Part shown: positions 57,561 to 64,000 of the stretch, piece after piece
Layout of the letters: each line of letters opens with the position of its first letter
How positions within the stretch are numbered: position 1 is the first letter of the stretch
Origin: Cycas panzhihuaensis
Lineage: Eukaryota; Cycadophyta
Direction of reading: 5' to 3'
Length of the DNA stretch: 64,000 nucleotides
Assembly: GCA_023213395.1 (NCBI GenBank)
Contig: CM041465.1
Coordinates: forward strand, 111,979,741-112,043,740
The notes under the pieces: generated by a model
What the model saw: the letters and a program-made list of their open reading frames with translations, nothing else
Databases searched by the model: none
Told to the model about the DNA's origin: nothing
Made by a program: the position numbers and the translations under genes

Positions 57561-58330
57561 TAGGTGCAAAGACTTTAGTGTAGTTGATGCCTTCCCTTTG
57601 TATAAATCATTTAGTTACCAAACTCGCCTTATGTTTTTCAAGGGTGCTATCTGATCTATATTTATTTTTGAACATCCATTTATTTTGAACTACCTTTCTG
57701 CCAAGTGGTAGATCAATGAGCTCCCATGTATCGTTCTTGATAAGAGATTGGTACTCTTCGTTCATTGCGTTTCTCCAAGCTATATGCTTTACAGCTTCTT
57801 GGTATGTTAACAGCTCTTTATTAAGAGTAAGGTGTAATTCTGCTGGTTCAAGCTCAATATATAATGATTCCTATATCCTTGCTCTATGGGCACTTCGAGT
57901 GCCAGTTTTTCCCACCTCATCTGGTCGTATGTCCTTATTGAGCTGGCAGGATTCTCGAGATCCTCGAGTTGGAAATGATGTCCTCATTTCCCCAACCTCT
58001 TGGTTCTTATCATGTTCATTAAAATGATTATTTTGTGAGGAGGATGTTGATGTACCTGAGGAAGATGGTCCTTCTACCACTGTTTTGTCTTTGTCAACTG
58101 AAGGTGGAGAGGATGGTTCTTCTATAATGGCTTTGCCTTTGTCAACTATGTTATCTTCAAAAGATGGTGCTAGATGTGTACTCATTTGTTCAGAGTCATA
58201 ACTTGTATCCTTCAAGGCTCTATTGTCAGCTTCCAATATTTAGATTAATTTATATCTGTCCCCTCCTGCCCAAATTTTAGAATCTGAACATCATACTTGA
58301 TAACATTATTGTAGCAGCGTGAGGGTACTA
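57561..58330 (-). pseudogene. Element E: integrase-RT linker
   Basis: Low-complexity Ser/Asp/Lys-rich stretch (58236-57871: EDNIVDKGKAIIEEPSS, SVDKDKTVVEGPSSS, a duplicated motif), then the beginning of the RT domain with stops. Typical of the poorly conserved linker in copia pol. Confidence 0.7.
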
Positions 58331-59368
58331 TGGAGTCTAGTTTAAGTAACTAATCCTCTATCTCTGCAAAAATGACATCTCTGGTAATGATGATTTTTCA
58401 TTGTGAAGGTATGAAGACCTTATACCCTTTCTTATCCATAGGGTATCCAACAAAGATACCTTTAAGTGCCCTTGGCTAGAGTTTATTTCGATCTGCATCC
58501 AGAATATGGGCATAGCATGTAGAGCCAAAAATTCTAAAGTAGTGAACAATAGGGGCTTATCCTGACCACTTTTCATTAGGTGATTGTACTTCCTTTGATA
58601 GGTTAATAGCATTGATACAATAAACAACTGTCTTGATTACTTCAACCCATAGATAGGTAGGTACATTTTTAAATATTAACATAGCACGATCCATGTTCAC
58701 AATTATCTTGTTCATGCACTTGGCAACTCCATTTTACTGTGGGATACTTGCTACTATTGTTTGATGCTTGATGCCATTGTCTCGAAGGTATCTTTCAAAC
58801 TCATGTGAGGTATATTCACCACCATTATCAGTTCGAAGACATTTGAGTTGATAACCTAACTCTTTTTTAGTGAGGCTTTGAATTCCTTAAATATATAGAA
58901 TGCTTCATCTTTCTTATGTAGAAAAGCTACCCATACTTTTCTAGTAAAATCATCAATGAAAGAGATGTAATATAGCTTGCCCTTCAGTGAAGGAATGGCC
59001 ATTAGCCTGCACAAATCAGAGTGTACCAATTGTAATGGATGGCTCGATTTCCACTAACTTTTGGGAAAGGGTTGTTGATGAGATTTGGCAATGATACAAG
59101 CTTCGCATTTAGAGGGCTTAGAGGAAAACTTTGGAAGGTTTAGAAGAGTATTAGAAAGATCTCTAAGTCTATCAATATAAACATGCCCATATGAGCATGG
59201 CAAAGAGCTTCTAGTGACAACGTTGGATACGTCAGGATGGAATTAAATGTAAATTCTTCATTAGCACAAGGGCTTTGGGCACAATGGGCTTTAGAAGATG
59301 GAGACCCATTCAGTTAAAAGAGTTTGCTAGAGAGATGTCCAGTTAAAACCATCTAATTAGTTAGAGGG
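58331..59368 (-). pseudogene. Element E: Ty1/copia integrase, cut by element F
   Basis: On the minus strand: pre-integrase segment (HLSSKLF, then CEACIIAKSHQQPFPK), core with HSDLC-like and FIDDFTRKVWVAFL blocks, CLRTDNGGEYTSHEFERYL, IPQ-NGVAKCMNKIIVNMDRAML (stop in the PQxNG motif; catalytic Glu of VAE is Lys), then FGSTCYAHILDADRNKL and GIFVGYPMDKKGYK. Several stops, mostly at CAA/CAG-type codons. The 5' part of E lies beyond F, outside the window. Confidence 0.9.
59364..59368. repeat. Presumed target site of F, left
   Basis: gaggg just before the LTR of F. The other copy is outside the window. Confidence 0.4.
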
Positions 59369-61934
59369 TGTTTCCCGGCTTCCGGGAATGGATATGGAAT
59401 CACCGACTCAGGTAAGTACAGGTATGTTTCTCGCATTGTCATCTCTTTCTTTTGATGAGTGTTTGCTTGCATGTCTGCATATGTGTGGCTTTGTGGGCGA
59501 CTTTGCCATCATCCACACTTGTTTTAGCCTATGACGACTATAGCAGGGGTAAACTCCTAGCGAGTGTGGCACCCTGGTGGCCACTTCACTTCCCGCATCT
59601 GCCCTCCTCACTTCAGGATCCACTAGGTTTGCGCCACCTCTGCCTGTGTGATGACCCATCATCATTTGGTCAACTTGCCACCCTGGTTGAGCCATATTTT
59701 TGCTCCTTTGGACCCGTTTGTTGGCTTGTTTGCCCCCGGGTAGGTGTTTCAGCCCCCCATTGGCCCTTTTTGTCATCTGCCCCCAGCCTAGACTGGCTGG
59801 CCGGGCCTATTTTTTACCTCTGGGTTCGTACTGCTGGAATATTCGCGGTACTGTGGAGTTTGTGGCGGTACGACTGTTCTAATTTATTTTTTTAAATCTG
59901 CCGTGGCAATTTTACATTTATTGCGAAACTGCCACATGGCTCACGACTTGACTCTTTCCCAGCCGTGCCCTAATTGCTCGCTTTAGGGTTTGGGTTGGCT
60001 ATTTAAGATATGAATTACTTATTTTTGGAACTTTTTGGCTCATTCTTGAATTGCTCCTCAAGGAAACACGGCTGTGCTCTACTCTTCCCTGCTGTTCTGT
60101 TGTTATCACAGGACCTACGTCTCTCCTACAGTGCCTTGCTCTCCTTTGGTGTGGCTAGGACATTCTCCCAGCCCCTCATGCATCCTGGAGAGGGCCCCTT
60201 GGAGAGATTCCAGTAGATCTTTGCCCAGGCAATCAACAAGTGCTCCAAGTGTAAGTGTTTCCCTTCCAACCTCTTTAGCAGGGTCCCAAACCCTTGCAGA
60301 CTCGAATCTGGGCTAATTTATCGCCCTCTTCACGCTTGGCTGAGGCAAGTCTCTTGCCTCCCTCACTTAGGTATTTCTTGATTTACATTGTTTTTCTTGT
60401 GATATTAATGCTCCATCTTGCTTGCTCTTTGCTTGTCCTTGTAAGTTTAGTTCTTTTCCTTTTAGTGGGCTGTTCTTCCACTGTCTTTATGCCTCTTGCC
60501 TACGTTTGCTACTTAAGGCAGTGGCGTTGAGGGTTGGCATAGGCTTTGGGAAGGAGCTGGATGGGTTCCGTACCACCTTCCACGCTCCCTAAGCGGCTCT
60601 AAGCTCCCCAAATCCTCCCTCTCGCCTTATGTTGTCCTTGGCACACAAACGAGGGTTTGTTGGCCCTCTTTTGGCCGCTGAAACTAGCGCTGGCACAAGT
60701 TACAGTGCTGATTTGAGGGCCTTTGTTCATGTTTAGGCAACTTACATAAGTCCCAACCGCTAGTCTTTGCCTAACTTTCTTCCCAGCTGCCCGGCTTGCT
60801 CCTCATAGCATCTTGGTTTGCCGTAGGTTTTCCTTGGCCCCTCTTTGCCTCCTTGTTGCCGTTTCCAGCCCTTGCTCTTGGCCTCGCCCTCGCTGCCTTG
60901 TGGCTCTTGGGGGGAGGTTAGGGCATCATTTGTGAGAGGTGGGCCACTCCGAGGCTTACCGGTCATTTACCTTTGTTTTGGTTACTCTCTTTTGCATACT
61001 TTCATCGTTGGATTGATACTAACACGTGTATTTAGATTCATATTTGTACTATTTAGACATATATTGTTAGAATCTTATATTGCATGTTAATATCCTTCCT
61101 CCGGGAAGGGAGAGGTTGCCATTACTTGCAGGTACTTGGGGAGCGTGGAGGATATTGTCCGTTAGCTCCGTTGCTGGTAAGTACCCTCGCGTACATCGTA
61201 CTTTCGCACTTCTTCATTTACTAGCATTTGCTTCCTTTCTTTCCTTGGCATCGTATTTGGTATTTTTCCGGGGAAGGTAAGGGAGGCCCTTTTCAATCTG
61301 CCGTAACATCCCGCATCCAACGCGCCGCGTGGAGTAGCTTGGTGCCCTTCGAGAAGGCCTTCATCACGCACGCGCTCGGTCCAGGTGCACATCTTACTCT
61401 ACCTCGCTACCGCATTTTTTTTCCTTTTTGATTTCTTCTTAGTAATTAATACATTGGAAAACAAAAGGGAAATTTGATCTTGTATTTGGTTATGTTTTGT
61501 TTGTTTTATTACATGCATCTTTGCCATCTATAGGAAAGGTTATAGGAACCCCCCTTCTCTACCTTTCCTCTTCTCCTCTTAGTCGCACAAGTTTCTTGCC
61601 TCCCGCGTTGCTTGTGTACCCGGTTAGCTTGTTTAGGCACACTCTTGATTTATTTTTCTTGGGTCTTCTCCTTCCCCTTCCGGCCACCCAAGGGTGGGAG
61701 GGTCCTGTCCCTAGGTCAACCCAGGTTTGTCCTACGCATCTTCACCCTTTGTTCGAAGTGGTGGAGGATCACTTGTTAGTAGCCATATTCCATTGCAGAT
61801 CCTGAACTCGTGCTCCGGCGCATGGGGTACTCTGCGTAGTAATTACTTTCCTCATAGGTCTCACATTCAGTTATTTCACTGCCCACTCTCACCACACCTA
61901 TTAGTTAGGTAGCTATCCCGTAGACGCGCGTCCA
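59369..61934 (+). repeat. Element F: 5' LTR
   Basis: 2566 bp, TGTTTCCCGGCTTCCGGG to GCGCGTCCA, collinear with the B 5' LTR. It has CAG|GTAAGT at about 59412, the hairpin at 59903-59935 with the G-box changed to CACATG, and TATTTAAGA near 60000 as a possible TATA region. Open frames such as 59452-59895 and 61497-61805 recur only as LTR similarity and are not genes. Confidence 0.93.
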
Positions 61935-61935
61935 C

Positions 61936-61953
61936 TGGCGACCATACTGGGGA
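61936..61953 (+). promoter_or_regulatory. Element F: primer binding site
   Basis: TGGCGACCATACTGGGGA, identical to B. Confidence 0.72.
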
Positions 61954-62095
61954 CTGCCAGTAAGGGAGCTAGTTTCCGCTCTCTTCCATTGGTTTCGCTA
62001 CCTTCTTGTGATCCTTTTATACCTATTTCGATCTCTATATTGGGCAGCCCCTGACACGTGTGCCTTTTCCTTCTCCCTAACATTGTTGGTTGATC

Positions 62096-64000
62096 TTGTA
62101 TGTGACGCTTTTCTCGTCATTTGCGCGGTCTACCTCCATTGTTAGAAGACCCTGAGTATCACCCTCTTCCTTTGTCAGATTCTGACCTGACTATGGAGGG
62201 ATACTCTTCTTATTGGGCCTACCACACTTCAACCTTGGAAACCCATGCCTTTCCTTCCTCTATTCCTGGGTCCACCCAAGAGGGTGATGATCCCCTTTGT
62301 TACCCAAGTGACCAACACCTCTCACTTGATGTCCATCCCTCTACCCATGCGGTAGAAGGATTCGTTCCTCTTGAGACTTGCCACGTAGTTAGTGACTCTT
62401 ATGAGGAGCATTCTGAGAAACCTACTTTGTTCGAGGTCCCAATTACCTCTTACGAGTATGTAGGGACTCCTCCTCTTGACGTAGTTGAAGCTCTCAATGA
62501 GTGTCGCAACGCGACATGCTTGCAACTGCGTCCTAGATGGCTTGAGGACTCCCTTCGTGGAGGAGCCTCTTCCTCTTCTGCTCCTTCCCTACATGCCTCA
62601 TCTTCATCTACTCTTCCTTTGGCAATGAATCCCTTTGTGCCTACACGTGTGTTCCACTCACTTCCTATTCTCGCAGTGGGGGCATGTGTCGCACCTTCCA
62701 TTTCTCGTCGAGGTCCTAATGTTTCAGGATCTCCCCATGGTGTGTCTTTCCCTCAATTGAAGGTTAGCATACATGTTCCTAACCAAACCAATGTGCCATC
62801 CCCTAGTGTGGCACATACCGTTCTTAGTAGGCCTGCCAGTCCTACTAGCCTTCCGATCACTAGTCATGTGGGATCCGCTCCCACACATCCTCAAACCCAA
62901 CATGTTGGTGCTTCCTCCTATGTTCCCCAGGGTATACATCTCAACCTTGGGGGCAGGGTAGAGGAAGTTGTCTTCCGGTTTATGGGGTGGATCCACTACA
63001 CCCATATGGGGTCGCTCCACCTACGGGTGGCCCATATGGGCAAAATCTGGTTCCACGTCCGTCTTGCCCATCATCCAATGCAATCCCATTCGTTGTGCCT
63101 TCGCAAGGGAACCTGACTCCCTTCCAAGGCACCTACCCCCACGCCTCTTTTCAGCAAGGGGCGTTTCCTCAAGGACGGATGGGTGTTCCACCCGCATCCG
63201 CTCCTTGTTCATTACCTACTACGACATTCATTGACCCTATGGTCCAGGCAAGGGCATGCCCCTTCATGGACTTTAGGTCAACACCTCTTTCTGTTGAGGC
63301 GTTAAGAACCAACTTGCCGCCTCATCCCCCTGAAGTTCCTAGATTCGATGGAACTTCGTCACAAGACCCGGCGGAGCATGTGCATAGTTTTTCTATGGCA
63401 TGCATTGATTACTGGGCTTACGACCACATTTTAATGAAATTATTCCCACGATCCCTGCAGGGTGACGCCCTCAAGTGGTTCTACCGTCTTCCTGCCCATT
63501 CTATCCATTCATTCCAGCAATTGGTGGACGAGTTCATCAACTATTTTGATGTAGCCCGTCCATTTGAATGGAGCGACTTCACAGCACCGTGAGGCACCAC
63601 CCCCAGCGGGTCTCCCCCGCCGGGCGTGGTGCCTCATTCCACAGCGCCGTGAGGCACCACCCCCAACCAAGGATACCAAACCTTCACAACCTACCCGGTC
63701 TTCCTCTCATCCGACTGAGAGGACTTTAGACCCTCTCACATTAGCCATACGCTCATTCGAGCGTACGATGAAGGAACTCAAGCTTCAAGCTCCTTCATCC
63801 CCTACATCCAATAAACAAGTCCAACAAACTACCCAAGCTCCTCTCCCTAGGAATGGAAATGCCCAGTCCTCTCAAGCAAGAAGTTCCAACCCTCCGCTTG
63901 AGAAGAAGTGGTGCTCCATTCATGGGGAGTGCTTTCACGTTGATTCACATTGTAGGGCCCAACATCCTAAGGATGCCCCTCGACGCGATTCTTCCCCCAA
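62096..64000 (+). pseudogene. Element F: gag (partial)
   Basis: The expected start reads ATG TGA, so the natural start is dead. The frame is open from about 62109 (LRGLPPLLEDPEYHPLPLSD) to 63116 with a frameshift near 62930; the correct frame then continues 62987-63592. Gag core: PPHPPEVPRFDGTSSQDPAEH, ACIDYWAYDHILMKLFPRSLQGDALKWFYRLPAHS, NYFDVARPFE. At about 63567 it jumps: about 265 bp present in B are missing and replaced by a short palindromic filler. It resumes with the Lys/Ser-rich part and the Cys/His stretch (63900-63950). Confidence 0.9.
63580..63664. repeat. Direct and inverted repeats at the gag deletion of F
   Basis: CACAGC(A/G)CCGTGAGGCACCAC occurs at 63580-63600 and 63640-63660. 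Between them GTGGTGCCTC (63626-63635) is the exact reverse complement of GAGGCACCAC (63591-63600). Confidence 0.9.

Larger units (their letters stand above)
59369..64000 (+). mobile_element. Element F: Tat-type Ty3/gypsy retrotransposon, 5' part
   Basis: Same family as A and B: 5' LTR, PBS and gag are visible, the rest lies past the window end. Inserted in the integrase of copia element E. Gag has an internal deletion with filler DNA and early damage, so it is defective. Confidence 0.93.

Overview
The window is repetitive nuclear DNA of a seed plant. I see no host gene, rRNA, tRNA or CRISPR array. Almost every base belongs to LTR retrotransposons: Ty3/gypsy elements of the Tat/Ogre type, about 15-17 kb long with LTRs of 2.6-2.8 kb, and one Ty1/copia element. 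Spliceosomal introns, plant-type gag/pol sequences and layered insertions point to a large, TE-rich angiosperm or gymnosperm genome. The species cannot be named from the sequence.

Layout. An old, AT-rich gypsy relic, D (+ strand sense), supplies 1-4045 and about 53343-54560. Element C (- strand, 4046-53337) is inserted in D. Element A (- strand, 8350-40417) is inserted in C with a target duplication acagc/atagc. Element B (+ strand, 24436-39718) is inserted in the 5' LTR of A with a perfect duplication gggag. To the right lie about 1 kb of AT-rich DNA with tandem repeats, a copia element E (- strand, from about 55530), and a fifth gypsy element F (+ strand, from 59369), which cuts E and runs off the window.

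All four gypsy copies that can be read far enough share an unusual plan. Gag, protease, RT-RNase H and integrase follow each other in sense. The second, RNase HI-like domain (aRH) that Tat elements normally carry between RNase H and integrase is missing there and lies far downstream. Between integrase and aRH (A, B, C), or beyond aRH (D), is a separate gene on the opposite strand that encodes a plant mobile domain (PMD) protein. In A, B and C this antisense gene has an identical TATA box (CCTATATAAGG), an 8-codon first exon and three introns at the same positions and phases, with intron lengths within a few bases of each other. In C the four exons add up to 1710 nt with no net frameshift.

None of the elements is intact. 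They carry many in-frame stops, mostly at former CAA, CAG and CGA codons, as expected from deamination of methylated cytosine, plus a few frameshifts and lost catalytic residues. B, A and F share one LTR type. C has a related but different LTR, and D is the most decayed. The most interesting content is the spliced antisense PMD gene with its conserved intronic palindromes, and the relocated aRH domain.
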